A stretch of 64,000 bases of DNA from Elusimicrobiales bacterium (GTDB lineage: Bacteria; Elusimicrobiota; Elusimicrobia; Elusimicrobiales; Elusimicrobiaceae), in NCBI GenBank assembly GCA_028688475.1, contig JAQTYB010000001.1, positions 1 through 64,000 on the forward strand. The letters run 5' to 3'. A program made the translations under genes and the position numbers. A model generated the notes under the pieces. That model saw nothing but the letters and a program-made list of their open reading frames with translations. It ran no database searches and was not told the DNA's origin. How positions within the stretch are numbered: the stretch's first letter is position 1; each line of letters begins with the position of its first letter. Shown one piece after another: positions 1-7,989 of this stretch.

Positions 1-167
1 CCGGAATTTATGCGGCGCGCCCATCTGGCAAGCGGATACGCCAGCAGCACGTACACCGGCGCGAGATAAAGCCAGACAAGCCAGCCCGGACGCTCAGTTG
101 CGCCGCCGGAGCGTTCTTCGTCTTTATTTCCGGCTTCGTTTTCTTCGCCGCGGCTCTCTTGCGTCAT
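1..167 (-). CDS. Membrane protein, N-terminal part (runs off the window)
   Basis: An open frame starts at an ATG at 167 and continues past the left edge, giving 55 residues. The first about 25 residues are polar and acidic (MTQESRGEENEAG...), followed by a hydrophobic stretch (PGWLVWLYLAPVYVLLAYPL) that looks like a transmembrane segment, then arginines (ARWARR). This fits a small or multi-spanning membrane protein with a cytoplasmic N-terminus. It is divergent from the Sel1 gene at 297. No family can be named from this fragment. Confidence 0.5.
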   Translation of the reverse strand, partial: MTQESRGEENEAGNKDEERSGGATERPGWLVWLYLAPVYVLLAYPLARWARRINS

Positions 168-257
168 GCTGGTAGTTTAATGCCTCGGCGGCGCCGTGTC
201 AAGAGCGCGGAGCGCGCCTCCCCGTCCGACGCAACGGCGCGGCGGCGCGCAATGCGT

Positions 258-286
258 TTGACGCCTCAACTGTCTTGCTGTACAAT
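258..286 (+). promoter_or_regulatory. Sigma70-type promoter for the Sel1 gene
   Basis: TTGACG (258-263), a 17-bp spacer and TACAAT (281-286). The expected transcription start lies near 293, only a few bases before the ATG at 297, so the message should be nearly leaderless. The promoter also shows that the longer reading frame open from 159 is not the translated form. Confidence 0.7.
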
Positions 287-296
287 TAAGCATCGG

Positions 297-2177
297 ATGA
301 ATAGTTTCCCGCACCGCATGATTCCGGCGCTGGCGGCGGCCCTCGGGCTGGCCTGCGGCGCGGCTTCGGGCGCGTTCGCGCAGAAGCTGGAAGGACGCAT
401 CGTCTCGGTGGGCAGTGACTGCACCACCGTGCACTTGCGTTCCGCCGGCGGCACGAAAGAGATAAAAATCCTCGGCGCGCAAAAACCGCCCGCGGATTGC
501 GTGGATTTCGGGCGGCGCTGCATTTCCGCCATAGTACAGAATATCAACGTGGAGGCCGCTCCCGCCCCGGGCGCGCCGGACGGGACGCAGCCTTATGTCA
601 TACGCAACATGTCGGGCGAAGTGCTCAACTCCGCCATAGTGCTGGCGGGCTGCGTGAAAGCCGACCCCGCCGCCGGAAACGATTTCGCCACGCTGGAAGA
701 CACGGCGCGCACCTCGGATCTGGGAATATGGTCCATACTTTCCGTCAGGAAAAAATCCAAAAAAGCGCAAGCCGCCGCGCCCGCCGCAGATGAAGCGCCG
801 AAAAAAACGGCGGAAATTAAAAAAGCGAAACCCAAGCCCGCGCCCAAGCTTTTAGCCGCAAAACACAGGCCGGAGACGCGCCCCGCCGCGCCGCCGCCAG
901 AACCCGTAAAACCGCCGAAAGCCGCCAGACCGCAGGCCGTTGCAGCGCCGCCAAAAGCTCCGCCGCAGGCCGCTGTCGAGCCGGCGCCTCAGTTTTTTGG
1001 GGAGCAGCAGGCGGCAAACGCGGCCGACCGGGAAAACGCCGCGGAAAAGCCGAAAAAAAAGAAGGGATTTTTCAGCTTTTTCAGTTCCGGCGAAGACGAA
1101 ACTCCCGCAGCGCCGGCAGCGCAGGAGCCACGGCAAAGCGACGCCGACCTGATGTCGGGCATAGCCGCTTCAGCCAGGCCCGCGCGGGCACCCTCCCGCG
1201 ACGCGGCGTCGCAGGATGACGAAACGGACGCCGCGCTGACGGCGGGCATTTCCGGCGCGCGGCCTGCCGCTGGAGACGCCGCTTCGTCCTCCGGCGACGC
1301 GGAACTGGACGGACTGCTCGGCGGCATAACCGGATTTTCCGCCGCGCCGGCGGGCGGGGAATCTTATGAAACAGACGGCGGCTACGCCGACGAGGCCCCC
1401 GGAGACATATTCGCCAGGGCCAAAGAGCTGGAGGAAGGCTCCGAAGAATCCGAGCCGGATTTCAAGGAAGCCGCGCAGCTTTATAAAACCGCGGCGGACA
1501 AAAACCACGCGCCGTCCTCGCTGGCTTACGCAAGGCTTGTTGAAGCGGGAAAAGGCGCGGCAAAAAACGACGCGGAGGCCGCCAAATATTACCGCAAAGC
1601 CGCCGAGGCCGGAAATCCGGCGGCGGCTTACAGGCTGGGCCTCCTCTACGAGGAGGGCAGAGGCGTCAAAAAAGATTTCATCCAGGCTGCGCGGTTTTAT
1701 GAAGCCGCCGCCGCAAAAAAAATACCGGACGCGGCGCGCAGGGCGGGCTCGATTTACGCGGCGGGCAAGGCGGGCGCGGTTGATTATCCAAAGGCAATCC
1801 GTTTTTATGCCCAAGCCGGACGGGAGGACGCAGCCGTGCAGTATGAAATATACCGGCTTTGCCAGAAAGTGCAGGTCAGCTCCGCGCCCGAATGCGAAAA
1901 CCCGGTGCGCTGGCTGGAGCTGGCCGCCCAAAAAGGCAGCCCGCAGGTGCTTTATGCGCTTGGACGGGAATATTACAAAGGCGGACAGACAAAACGGAAC
2001 TACCAGCTTGCCTATAAGTTTTTGATTGCCGCCGCGCGCAAGGGCAGCGCCCAGGCGCAGTATCTGGTGGGTTTGATGAACGAAAAAGGCCTCGGCGTGC
2101 CAAAAAATCTCATAGAAGCCGCTTCCTGGTACACGCTCGCCGGAGAGCGCCCGAGGGATTCTCTGGTGAAGCCGTAA
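297..2177 (+). CDS. Secreted SNase-like domain protein with Sel1 repeats
   Basis: The protein is about 626 residues from the ATG at 297, which follows the promoter at 258-286 and opens a signal peptide (MNSFPHRMIPALAAALGLAC..., ending near AFAQ). Residues about 30-150 resemble a thermonuclease-like OB fold (an LxSAGG..KEIKILGAQ strand region, later VLNSAIVLAGCVKAD and DLGIWS), but I do not see the catalytic Arg/Asp/Glu set, so it may be non-catalytic. A long Ala/Pro/Lys-rich linker follows, and the C-terminal third carries several Sel1-type repeats (AAAYRLGLLYEEGRGVKKD, AQYLVGLMNEKGLGVPKN). Sel1 repeats mediate protein contacts. Probably a periplasmic or envelope scaffold; the exact role is unknown. 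Confidence 0.75.
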   Translation: MNSFPHRMIPALAAALGLACGAASGAFAQKLEGRIVSVGSDCTTVHLRSAGGTKEIKILGAQKPPADCVDFGRRCISAIVQNINVEAAPAPGAPDGTQPYVIRNMSGEVLNSAIVLAGCVKADPAAGNDFATLEDTARTSDLGIWSILSVRKKSKKAQAAAPAADEAPKKTAEIKKAKPKPAPKLLAAKHRPETRPAAPPPEPVKPPKAARPQAVAAPPKAPPQAAVEPAPQFFGEQQAANAADRENAAEKPKKKKGFFSFFSSGEDETPAAPAAQEPRQSDADLMSGIAASARPARAPSRDAASQDDETDAALTAGISGARPAAGDAASSSGDAELDGLLGGITGFSAAPAGGESYETDGGYADEAPGDIFARAKELEEGSEESEPDFKEAAQLYKTAADKNHAPSSLAYARLVEAGKGAAKNDAEAAKYYRKAAEAGNPAAAYRLGLLYEEGRGVKKDFIQAARFYEAAAAKKIPDAARRAGSIYAAGKAGAVDYPKAIRFYAQAGREDAAVQYEIYRLCQKVQVSSAPECENPVRWLELAAQKGSPQVLYALGREYYKGGQTKRNYQLAYKFLIAAARKGSAQAQYLVGLMNEKGLGVPKNLIEAASWYTLAGERPRDSLVKP

Positions 2178-2224
2178 CGATTTTTGCCCATAAGATTACG
2201 GGGACAAGTCCGTTGTTATTCTTA
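2178..2224. repeat. Copy of a short sequence also found at 28731-28766
   Basis: The stretch right after the Sel1 stop, GATTTTTGCCCATAAGATTA followed by GGGGACAAGTCC, closely matches the sequence just downstream of hpf (28731-28766: GATTTTTGCCCATAAAATTA, then GGGGGCCAAGTC). The GACTTGTCCCC part occurs again, inverted, at 28437-28447. It looks like the edge of a dispersed element. No gene is visible here. Confidence 0.5.
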
Positions 2225-2508
2225 CTGTGTCATAAGCAGCTATTTCTTTATGAATACGAGCCACGAAACACACGAAATACACGAAAAATGAGGAGCCTAT
2301 TCAATTACAACAATAGAACTCAGCCGCAGATGAACGCAGATATTCGCAGATAAAGGCAGACAAAAGCAGTTTTGTTTTTAATCTGCGAGTATCTGCGTTC
2401 ATCTGCGGCTAAAACTCTGTTGCTTGTGTTGTTTGTTCCTCTTTCGTGTATTTCGTGTGTTTCGTGGCTAAAATGCAGCCCTGTGGCTTTGTTGTGTTTA
2501 TGACACAG
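2225..2508. repeat. 284-bp imperfect palindrome (nested inverted repeats)
   Basis: The outer ends pair (CTGTGTCATAA at 2225 with TTATGACACAG at 2498-2508). A middle pair consists of CCACGAAACACACGAAATAC and its complement near 2440-2467, and an inner pair is built on AGCCGCAGATGAACGCAGAT and ATCTGCGTTCATCTGCGGCT around a short centre. Three nested arms on the same axis make one long hairpin-forming element. Short periodic words (ACGAAACAC, GCAGAT) recur within each arm. Open frames here are products of the repeat and are not called as genes. Confidence 0.85.
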
Positions 2509-2524
2509 ATTATTCACGCCGTTA

Positions 2525-3715
2525 TCAGCGCACCTCGAGCAGCGCGAAATGCAGATATTCGGTTTCCGGCATATTTATCAGCACGGGATGGTCTTTGGCC
2601 TGGCCGCGCAGCTCCACAAGCGCCACGTTGCGTCCGGAATGCGCGGCGGCGCTCTTTAGCATGTCCACGAAATCCTCGCGCTGCACATGGTGCGAGCAGG
2701 TGGCGGTGGCCAGCATGCCGCCGCGCGGCAGGCCGCGCAGCGCGGTTTCGTTGAGCCGCGAGTAAAGCCGCATCGCCGGAACCATGTTTTTGCGGCTTTT
2801 GACGAAGTTGGGCGGGTCCAGCACGATGAAATCGGGGTCCGCCGGCAGGAGGCCGTTTTTCAGCGCGGCAAGCGCGCGCTCGGCGTCCTCGCGCTGGAAG
2901 GAAACCTTGTCTTTTAGCCCGTTGAGCTCGGCGTTGCGCGTCGCGAAGTCTATCGCCGCGGCGGAAGAGTCTATCCCCCACACGGCTTCCGCGCCGGAGG
3001 CCGCCGCGCGTATGGCGAAACCGCCGACGTAGCAGTAAAGGTCCAGCACGCGGCGGTCTTTGAAATACGGCTCAAGGAAGAGGCGGTTGTCGCGCTGGTC
3101 GTAGAAAAACCCTGTCTTTTGCCCGCCCTCGGTGGAGAACGTGTATTTCAGGCTGCCCTCCGCAGCCAGAGACTCGGCGGGCACTTCGCCGATTTTTTCC
3201 ACTTCTCCCGGCAGGCCTTCAAGCTTGCGGTAGGCGTTGTCGTTTCTGAACAATATCCCCTTGGGCTGGATGATTTTGTTTATCGCGTCCACCACCTGCG
3301 GCTTCAACAACTCCATTCCGGCGGTGAGCACTTCGGCCACGACCAGATCGCCGTAGCGGTCCAGCATGAGCCCCGGCAGGAAATCGCCCTCGGAATAAAC
3401 TATGCGCGCGTAACGGTCCAGGCCGAGGCGCTGGCGGTAGCGCAGCGCGGCGTAGACGCGCGATTCGACAAAATTCGCGTCCAGCGGCTCCTCCCCGCGC
3501 GAAAGCAGCCGCACCGCTATCAGGCTGTGCGGGTTGAAAAAACCGGTGCCGGCAAGCTTGCCGGATTCCGACACCACGCGGCACAGCGTGCCCGCCGGAA
3601 CGGCGGTGTCCACCTTCTCGAGCTCGTTGGAAAACACCCACTGGTGCCCCGCCTGCAAACGGCGCTCCTCGCCGCGTTTAAGCTTCAACTCGCACTGAAT
3701 ATCAATCGCCGCCAT
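2525..3715 (-). CDS. rlmI: PUA-domain class I rRNA methyltransferase (RlmI-like)
   Basis: 396 residues, the usual RlmI/YccW length. An N-terminal PUA-type region (LKRGEERRLQAGHQWVFSNE) is followed by an EEHD-like central domain and a Rossmann methyltransferase fold. Visible motifs are GQKTGFFYDQRDNR, the SAM-binding VLDLYCYVGGF, the DPPNF motif (IVLDPPNFVKS) and a TCSHH segment at the position of the catalytic cysteine of RlmI-type cytosine-C5 methyltransferases. Known members methylate C1962 of 23S rRNA. The ATG at 3715 overlaps the SAM-transferase remnant just upstream. Assignment to RlmI rather than a close paralogue is by motif only. Confidence 0.75.
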   Translation of the reverse strand: MAAIDIQCELKLKRGEERRLQAGHQWVFSNELEKVDTAVPAGTLCRVVSESGKLAGTGFFNPHSLIAVRLLSRGEEPLDANFVESRVYAALRYRQRLGLDRYARIVYSEGDFLPGLMLDRYGDLVVAEVLTAGMELLKPQVVDAINKIIQPKGILFRNDNAYRKLEGLPGEVEKIGEVPAESLAAEGSLKYTFSTEGGQKTGFFYDQRDNRLFLEPYFKDRRVLDLYCYVGGFAIRAAASGAEAVWGIDSSAAAIDFATRNAELNGLKDKVSFQREDAERALAALKNGLLPADPDFIVLDPPNFVKSRKNMVPAMRLYSRLNETALRGLPRGGMLATATCSHHVQREDFVDMLKSAAAHSGRNVALVELRGQAKDHPVLINMPETEYLHFALLEVR

Positions 3716-3869
3716 AAATTATCCTCGCCCTGTCTCCGGCGCGCTCGCCGTATTTTTTTGCAAAATTCCCGCCGCTCACCGCAAACTCCAGAAATCCCGC
3801 CGGGCCTCGCGCCGCGCATGCCGCGCCGGTTTTAGCGAAGCCGTATGCTTGCGCACGCGGGGCATTCAC
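3702..3869 (-). pseudogene. C-terminal remnant of a SAM hydroxide adenosyltransferase
   Basis: A 55-residue frame opens at a GTG overlapping the pyrE stop codon (GTGA) and ends 14 nt inside the next gene. Its residues 21-50 contain GPAGFLEFAVSGGNFAKKYGE then RAGDRARI. From memory this is the conserved C-terminal signature of the DUF62/SAM hydroxide adenosyltransferase family (G-LE-AV-GG-A-----G-R-GD-V-V). The N-terminal catalytic domain is absent, because pyrE is intact directly upstream. I read it as a decayed or deleted gene; a functional micro-protein cannot be excluded. Confidence 0.5.
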
Positions 3870-4474
3870 TGCCCGTGCTGCGGTTCATCCCCCAACGGCT
3901 TGAACGGCGAGCCGGGAGTCGTCAGCGGCACATGCTCGCGGCAAAGCGGGCAATTGTCGGCGGTGAACACCTGCAGCGGGTACGAGATGAGCGCGCGCAC
4001 CGGCACGCGCAGCGGCAAATCGCCGGTGGAGCGGTCCACTATCGCCACCACGCCGATTACATGCGCGTTGTAGCGCTGCACCAGCGCCACCGCCGAGCTG
4101 GTAAGGGTGCCGGTGGTGATGACGTCGTCAACTATAATGACCCGCTCGCCTTCGCGCAGGCGGAAGTTGCGCCGGAGCGTCATCGCGCCGCCGTTTTTTT
4201 CCGCGAAAATGGCGCGCGCCTTGCGGACGCGGGCCACCTCCTGCGCGATAACGTGCGTCTGCGCCGTGGGCGCCATGACGACGTCGGCCTCCTGGGCGAA
4301 CTTGGACGAGAGCGCCCTGGCTATCTTTTGCGCTATGTGCGGATACTGCATCACCATGGAGGTCTGCACATAGCTCTGGCTGTGGAATCCGGACGGCAGC
4401 TGGAAATGGCCGTTTAGTATCGCGCCATGCTCCTGGAGTATGCCGACCACGTCGAGGTTGTTGGGGCTGGGCAT
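3866..4474 (-). CDS. pyrE: Orotate phosphoribosyltransferase
   Basis: 202 residues. It transfers orotate to PRPP to give OMP in de novo pyrimidine synthesis. The PRPP-binding signature is clear (RVIIVDDVITTGTLT), and upstream lies the family-typical start (ILQEHGAILNGHFQLPSGFHS). The ATG at 4474 was chosen because GGGAGG stands five bases before it; an upstream in-frame start at 4492 would lie inside the AsmA gene. The C-terminus has CPLC, two cysteines that could hold a metal, not usual in E. coli PyrE. The gene follows the AsmA gene directly (3-nt overlap of the signal region). Confidence 0.88.
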   Translation of the reverse strand: MPSPNNLDVVGILQEHGAILNGHFQLPSGFHSQSYVQTSMVMQYPHIAQKIARALSSKFAQEADVVMAPTAQTHVIAQEVARVRKARAIFAEKNGGAMTLRRNFRLREGERVIIVDDVITTGTLTSSAVALVQRYNAHVIGVVAIVDRSTGDLPLRVPVRALISYPLQVFTADNCPLCREHVPLTTPGSPFKPLGDEPQHGQ

Positions 4475-4475
4475 T

Positions 4476-6707
4476 TCATCCTCCCTTCGCAAAACTCTTT
4501 ATCTTCCTGAAATCGGAGCGCACTCCCCGGCGGGAAGCGGCGTCTATTTTCCCGCCCACCGACTTGGGGCTGTCCATATCGGCCTTCGGAGACTGCATGG
4601 AGCCGCTCACCCTGAAGGCAAGCGCCGGCTTGCCGCTGGCGTCGGTGAGATTTTCCGACAGCCCGCCTGAGCCGGAGGTGCTGGAAAACAGCGTCTGTAT
4701 GTCGAGGTCGAGAGTCTCCGCCACCCAGCCGACCTTGCCGGACATGGCGGCGGAAAGCACCGGGCCGGTGACGTAGAAATTCTGCACGCTCATCGCGCCG
4801 GATTTGAAATCCACCGCGCCGCCCATCTGCGAGTAATTCACGTCCTTGAGCACCATGCCGGTCTTGAACGCGCCGCCCATCTCCATTTTATGCATCGCCA
4901 GAAACGGCTTGAACGCCACGTTGAGCGCTTTTTCCTTCGCCGCCATGCGCTCAAGCTGGTAAATCGTGCCGGGGCCCAGCACCGCGTCCATCCTGCCGTC
5001 CACCCTGTCCATTCCCGGCGCGATGCCGCGCAGCCGGAAATCGGCGTACAGGTTCCGTCCGGACAGCATAGGCGACACCAGCCGGTCGGCGTGAACGGCG
5101 CCGGAGAAGGACGGCATGAATCCCGGCAGCCGCTCGCGGAAATTCTCCAGCCACGCCAGCTGGCCGGCATGGACTTTATGCTCCGCCGGTTTTTTCTCGC
5201 CGGCGACGCCGCGCGCCACCTCGCGCACCGTGTCGAAAAATTCGGGGAGGCGCAGCTGCCCGACATCCGCCAGCAGCGCTATTTCCCGGTTTTTGCCGGC
5301 GAGCTTTTTGACTTCCAGCCGCAGGCTGACCGGCGTTTCGTTCATCATGCCGCGCAGGCGCGAAACGGAGAGCGCGCCGCCGGAATAATCCAACTGCCCG
5401 TCGAGCGCGGAAAACCGCTGCCGCCCCACGGCGACATTGCCGGCGGTCACTTTCAGCGAAACTGAGTCCAGATTGCTTTTCTGGCTGGCCACGAAACTCA
5501 GGCCGGAGCCCTTGAAGCCGTTCCAGGAAAGCTGCGCGCCGCTGACTACAAGAGTTGCTTTGTCGGCGGATACTTTTCCGCCGGAGGAGGACAGCGCGAA
5601 TTTGACCTGCCCGGAGCCGGACTGCGCGTATTGCGCCACCCCGTTCCACCAGCGCGCGGCCTGGGCCAGTTGAAACGGCCTGGTAACCACGCTGAGGCGC
5701 CAGGACGCGGGCCGCCCCGGCTCCGAAAAATCGGCTTTCCCGTCGGCGGAGAACCTGACCGCGCTGAACCTGCCCTCCGCGCCGGAAAGGACGAGCGTTC
5801 CGCCGCCGGCGCGCAGCCGCGCGGCGATGTGTCCGGCGGGGATGTAGAACCACGGGGGCGGCTTGCAGAACGGGGCAACATCGGCGGCTTTTATGGCCGG
5901 CAGGTCGGCCTCGAAAGAAGCGTCCGGCTTCAGGAAATTATTCACATCCCCCGTCAGCAGAATCTTTTTCTCGCCGTAGCCGGCCCGCGCGCTTATTTTC
6001 GTGAACGAAGCCTCGCCCCAGCGCAGCGAGGCGAGATTCAAAATCCCCTCGGCTGAAACTTGCAGCGGCTCCCTCCTGCCGGCGGGGTCGGGCGTGTCGA
6101 ACGTCATGCGGACGGGGAACGCCCTCTCGAAACCGAAGTCCCGGAACTTGAAATTGACGTTTTCGAAGACGCGCGTCGAACCCGCTGCGAGGTCGCGCAC
6201 GGTGACGCGCCCCCCCGACACCCCGCCCTCGTCGGCGTTGAGGGAAAACGCGAACCCCGGCCTCGGGTCCGCCTGCGCGGTGGTATGCGCGAACAAATCG
6301 GAGAAATTCCAGGCGCCGTCCGAATTTTTGACGAGATTGAGCCTCGGCGATTCGATGGTTATGTTGCTGACGGAAAGTTTTTTATGCAGCAGCGGCAGCA
6401 GTTGGTAGCCGACCGTAACCTCGCCGGTGGAGAGCAGGTCGCCGCCGAGGGAGTTGGTGTTGTCTAGCACGCGCAGCGATTTTATCTTGATGCCTTTGAA
6501 CACCAGCACCCGCACCGATTCCACCACGACGGGCCGCCTGAACGCCTGCTGGAGCTGGTCGGCCACTATGGCGGTAAGATGGTCCGGCGTAAACATCCGG
6601 TTGATTATGTACGCGCCCGTAGCGGCGGCAAGCACGGCCGCCAGCACCGCCAGGGCGGCGATGCGCAGCGTCCATTTGAGCGAGAACCCTATTATTCTGA
6701 AAATCAT
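4476..6707 (-). CDS. AsmA family envelope protein
   Basis: About 743 residues from the ATG at 6707. A single N-terminal transmembrane helix (ALAVLAAVLAAATGAYIINRM) is followed by the AsmA N-terminal pattern (FTPDHLTAIVADQLQQAFRR.VVVESVRVLVFKGIKIKSLRVLDN) and a long stretch of repeating beta-strand patches typical of AsmA/TamB-like lipid-transfer proteins. Such proteins sit in the inner membrane and reach into the periplasm, where they support outer-membrane lipid balance. The frame continues upstream to 6812, but that extension is basic and atypical. No good Shine-Dalgarno precedes 6707, so the start is uncertain. Confidence 0.75.
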   Translation of the reverse strand: MIFRIIGFSLKWTLRIAALAVLAAVLAAATGAYIINRMFTPDHLTAIVADQLQQAFRRPVVVESVRVLVFKGIKIKSLRVLDNTNSLGGDLLSTGEVTVGYQLLPLLHKKLSVSNITIESPRLNLVKNSDGAWNFSDLFAHTTAQADPRPGFAFSLNADEGGVSGGRVTVRDLAAGSTRVFENVNFKFRDFGFERAFPVRMTFDTPDPAGRREPLQVSAEGILNLASLRWGEASFTKISARAGYGEKKILLTGDVNNFLKPDASFEADLPAIKAADVAPFCKPPPWFYIPAGHIAARLRAGGGTLVLSGAEGRFSAVRFSADGKADFSEPGRPASWRLSVVTRPFQLAQAARWWNGVAQYAQSGSGQVKFALSSSGGKVSADKATLVVSGAQLSWNGFKGSGLSFVASQKSNLDSVSLKVTAGNVAVGRQRFSALDGQLDYSGGALSVSRLRGMMNETPVSLRLEVKKLAGKNREIALLADVGQLRLPEFFDTVREVARGVAGEKKPAEHKVHAGQLAWLENFRERLPGFMPSFSGAVHADRLVSPMLSGRNLYADFRLRGIAPGMDRVDGRMDAVLGPGTIYQLERMAAKEKALNVAFKPFLAMHKMEMGGAFKTGMVLKDVNYSQMGGAVDFKSGAMSVQNFYVTGPVLSAAMSGKVGWVAETLDLDIQTLFSSTSGSGGLSENLTDASGKPALAFRVSGSMQSPKADMDSPKSVGGKIDAASRRGVRSDFRKIKSFAKGG

Positions 6708-6833
6708 AACGAGCAAAATCCGCCGCGAAGCCCGACAGGGCTCCGCCGGCTGGCAGTCTCTCGGATATATTCTACTATTTGCCCGCGCGCTTTTGGCTAT
6801 ATAAATGCGCACGGAAGTTGCTCGGACTTCGGA

Positions 6834-7538
6834 TTAGCGGGAATTGGCGAGGAGCATGGCTTTCTGCGCGCCCGCTCCGGCGTACTGCCAGGCGGCCTGC
6901 CAGAAAACCGCGCTGTGGCGCAGCACCGAATGGCCGGCGGCTTTCACCCCTATCAAATCGGGGTAGAGCAATTTGCAGGCGGCGAGCAGCACCGCGCTGT
7001 TGACAGCCAGTATCACCGCGGCGGAAAAAAGCACGCCGCCCGCCTGGCGCAGGTCGCTCTGTTTGGTTTCCCAGAGTATCCCGGCGGTGCTGACGACGTG
7101 GAAAGAGAGGAAAAAACCGAACGCGCCGGTGAACCAGCCGGAATACGGCGCCATGTTCCATTTGAACGAGACCGCGAAATACGCGGCGGCGCAAAGCATC
7201 GCGTAAACCGGCGCGAAATACGGCGCCAGCGCCACGAACGCGTTGCTGCCGTCAAGCGTGACATGCCCCTTGCCGGAACCCGCCGAGAAATCGCGCACGC
7301 GATATCCGCACAAAAGCCCCGCGGCGGCGTGGGCGAGTTCATGGGCGAAGATATAGGCCGCGCCCATGCCCCTGAAAAAGAAGTGCGCGGGGAAATACAG
7401 CGCCAGCCCCGCGCAAAAAAACAGCGTCGCCCGCAGGTTGCCGACGACGGCGTAAAAAGCCTTGGCGGTTTCCAGCGCGGCAAACAGCGCGCTCGGCAGC
7501 AGCGCGGCGGCGACAGCAAGTTTCAACAAACGAGGCAT
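6834..7538 (-). CDS. Integral membrane metalloprotease-like protein (HELAH)
   Basis: About 234 residues with at least five hydrophobic segments and a zinc-protease motif HELAH (FAHELAHAAAGLLCGY), as in site-2 type M50 peptidases. The motif sits in a predicted membrane helix. The family's distal Asp motif (NPDG/LDG) is not obvious; VTLDGSN may be a substitute. The ATG at 7538 has no clear Shine-Dalgarno; a TTG at 7571 (six bases after the previous stop, next to AGGGCGG) is an alternative start. Possible role: intramembrane proteolysis. Substrate unknown. Confidence 0.6.
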   Translation of the reverse strand: MPRLLKLAVAAALLPSALFAALETAKAFYAVVGNLRATLFFCAGLALYFPAHFFFRGMGAAYIFAHELAHAAAGLLCGYRVRDFSAGSGKGHVTLDGSNAFVALAPYFAPVYAMLCAAAYFAVSFKWNMAPYSGWFTGAFGFFLSFHVVSTAGILWETKQSDLRQAGGVLFSAAVILAVNSAVLLAACKLLYPDLIGVKAAGHSVLRHSAVFWQAAWQYAGAGAQKAMLLANSR

Positions 7539-7577
7539 GGTAATGAAAACAGACCGCCAGCCGCCGCGCAATCCGCC

Positions 7578-7808
7578 CTAAAGGCTGGTCGTGACGAACG
7601 TCTCGGTGCTCTGCACGCCGTGGATGCCGCGCACCTCGCGGATGACCATGGAGCTGAGCTTGTCCATGGTGCTGGTTTCGGCGACGATTATCGCGTCCCA
7701 GCCGCCGAATGTCAGATAGACGTCCTTGACGCTGGGTATCGCCTTCATATGCGCCACCGCTTTCTGCTCCAGCCCCGCCGTCAGTTTTACGAGTATGAAT
7801 GCTATCAT
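7578..7808 (-). CDS. Stand-alone Lrp/AsnC ligand-binding (RAM) domain protein
   Basis: 76 residues covering only the C-terminal effector domain of Lrp/AsnC regulators: MIAFILVKLTAGLEQKAV..., the DVYLTFGGWDAIIV strand pair and an I.GV..T.T end. The helix-turn-helix is missing. Such single-domain proteins bind amino acids and form octamers, and can modulate full-length Lrp. The ATG at 7808 follows GGAGG at a good distance; the frame upstream of it lies inside a repeat element. The position at the end of the glycine cleavage cluster suggests sensing of an amino acid, by inference. Confidence 0.75.
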   Translation of the reverse strand: MIAFILVKLTAGLEQKAVAHMKAIPSVKDVYLTFGGWDAIIVAETSTMDKLSSMVIREVRGIHGVQSTETFVTTSL

Positions 7809-7823
7809 CGCGCCTCCGCGTCC

Positions 7824-7989
7824 TAAGAGCCAATCTAAAATCTCCGTATTCTGCTGCAAGCGCCGCTTTTGCCCCTGACACTTCGCGGTCTTCGGCTTAC
7901 AGGCAACAGTCCTGCTCGCCTCAGCCCGCAAGTCTCAGAGCCAAAATCGCCGCTTTCGCTACGAAAGAGAGATTTCAGATTGGCCCTAA
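7824..7989 (-). repeat. Palindromic element E1 (about 166 bp)
   Basis: Bounded by inverted ends TAAGAGCCAATCTAAAATCT and AGATTTCAGATTGGCCCTAA. The body matches the element at 28451-28618 in opposite orientation over almost its whole length. Its centre is near 7906; the minus strand folds into a hairpin with TGA/GAA and GAG/TAA internal loops flanked by GGC/GCC. The right end supplies the stop codon of the lipoate transferase gene at 7986-7988. Confidence 0.85.

Noticed and set aside
159-296. Reading the Sel1 gene from the upstream start at 159
   Set aside because: The promoter at 258-286 lies inside it and the ATG at 297 opens a proper signal peptide.
2320-2517. Small open frame in the palindrome
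   Set aside because: It is made by the inverted repeat (HETHEIHE-like translation), a known artefact.
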